Below, piece by piece: positions 6,057-6,392 of a stretch of 6,392 bases of DNA. The position numbers and the translations under genes are program-made. The notes beneath the pieces were generated by a model. It made no database searches and had not been told where the DNA came from. It saw nothing but the letters and a program-made list of their open reading frames with translations. Source of the stretch: an uncultured Bacteroidales bacterium. GTDB taxonomy: Bacteria; Bacteroidota; Bacteroidia; Bacteroidales; UBA932. Positions within the stretch are counted from its first letter, which is position 1; each line of letters begins with the position of its first letter. The stretch spans positions 1 to 6,392 of the forward strand of contig CABTXO010000103.1 in NCBI GenBank assembly GCA_902488725.1, written 5' to 3'.

Positions 6057-6392
6057 TTAGACGAGGGTGGTACTTTGGTTCCACCCTTGTGCCGCAAGGT
6101 AGCAGGCGGCGACGGCGGTCAGGGCAGCGGTTTCGGTGCGCAGGCGGGAGGCTCCGAGGTGGACCGGAATGAAGCCTTGTGAGACGGCCAGCCGGCCTTC
6201 TTCCGGTGAAAAGTCTCCTTCCGGCCCGATCAGGACAATTATTTGCTGCAGGTCGGGCAAGCTTTCGCCATGTCCGCCGGAGGCAACGGCAGTGCGCAGC
6301 ACCTCTGCGATGGACTGGCGGGGGGGGGTGGGCCTCCAGCTCTCCAACTGCTGACCGGACGCGCCGCGGCCCCGGCGCGCGCGGCGCGAGCA
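6057..6392 (-). CDS. rsmE: 16S rRNA m3U1498 methyltransferase RsmE, C-terminal part (5' end off window)
   Basis: This SPOUT-family enzyme methylates N3 of U1498 in 16S rRNA using S-adenosylmethionine. The recognisable C-terminal half has IVLIGPEGDFSPEE and LGASRLRTETAALTAVA, the two knot segments that bind the cofactor, followed by the final helix (ACYLAAQG). The upstream SIAEVL segment also fits the domain. The N-terminal PUA-like domain is missing because the contig ends. Sequence beyond about 6320 (a G9 run, then very GC-rich DNA) stays open in frame but does not look like RsmE, so an indel or an assembly error is possible there. The last codons, QGWNQSTTLV, come from the REP palindrome at 6061-6090, and the stop TAA (6059-6057) follows directly. 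Related proteins usually end at about the ACYLAAQ helix. Confidence 0.88.
   Translation of the reverse strand, partial: CSRRARRGRGASGQQLESWRPTPPRQSIAEVLRTAVASGGHGESLPDLQQIIVLIGPEGDFSPEEGRLAVSQGFIPVHLGASRLRTETAALTAVAACYLAAQGWNQSTTLV
6061..6090. repeat. REP-like palindrome, right copy, inside the 3' end of rsmE
   Basis: The arms are acgagggtggtac and gttccacccttgt around a tttg loop. It matches the left copy (4942-4971) at 28 of 30 positions, differing at the third base (g for a) and the twentieth (t for g), and has the same orientation. The third-base change leaves a G-U pair; the other makes one mismatch near the loop, so the stem is slightly weaker. It is read as codons by rsmE on the minus strand. 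Confidence 0.85.

Larger units (their letters stand above)
4941..6090 (-). mobile_element. RAYT transposase with flanking REP palindromes
   Basis: The unit is one RAYT gene between two near-identical 30-nt palindromes, about 1.15 kb in total. RAYTs are IS200/IS605-related HUH nucleases that act on REP hairpins; they are usually single-copy domesticated genes rather than free insertion sequences. The palindromes are direct repeats (same orientation), which suits a REP pair better than the inverted ends of a DDE insertion sequence. The unit sits between tsaC and rsmE and is somewhat less GC-rich than its neighbours (one 60-base line in the gene is 52% GC against roughly 65% in mutL). I see no target-site duplication outside the palindromes. 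The boundaries are inferred. Confidence 0.72.

Noticed and set aside
4941..6090. Reading the two palindromes as terminal inverted repeats of a classical insertion sequence
   Set aside because: Each copy is itself a palindrome and the two are direct repeats; no target duplication is visible, and the enzyme is HUH/Tyr type, which does not use such ends.

Overview
The window looks like a complete contig from a fairly GC-rich member of the Bacteroidota, most likely the Bacteroidales. This rests on two divergent promoters with the Bacteroidota-specific pattern (TTTG, about 19-20 bp, TAnnTTTG), protein families that look like Bacteroidales versions, few strong Shine-Dalgarno sites, and a GC content near 60% in the main genes by eye. 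The left edge breaks 26 nt inside a 16S rRNA gene. The right edge ends in rsmE next to a G9 run and extremely GC-rich sequence. Both are typical places for an assembly to stop.

Layout. Positions 1-26 are the 5' end of a 16S rRNA on the minus strand, followed by its leader and promoter (27 to about 230). A second promoter at 265-296 points the other way and drives a plus-strand operon: a 101-residue membrane-anchored protein of unknown function (323-628), mutL (628-2442, sharing one base with its neighbour), a rhomboid intramembrane protease (2453-3148), a membrane-anchored endonuclease/exonuclease/phosphatase-family protein (3164-4267) and a threonylcarbamoyl-AMP synthase for tRNA t6A37 (4289-4918). 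Gaps are -1, 10, 15 and 21 bp, so one transcript is likely. The proteins do not form one pathway; they combine mismatch repair, membrane proteolysis and tRNA modification.

The accessory part is 4941-6090. A minus-strand REP-associated tyrosine transposase (RAYT, HUH/Y1 family, 4999-5937) lies between two 30-nt palindromes (4942-4971 and 6061-6090) that match at 28 of 30 positions and have the same orientation. I read this as a RAYT with its own REP elements. The right-hand REP lies inside the 3' end of the minus-strand gene rsmE (16S rRNA m3U1498 methyltransferase, 5' end off the contig). It encodes the last residues of that protein, with the stop codon immediately after it.

The points most worth a second look are the RAYT/REP unit, the REP-encoded tail of RsmE, a MutL whose C-terminal endonuclease motif appears to have lost its key Asp and His, and the phased A-tracts upstream of the rRNA promoter. 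I did not find a clearly new multi-gene system.
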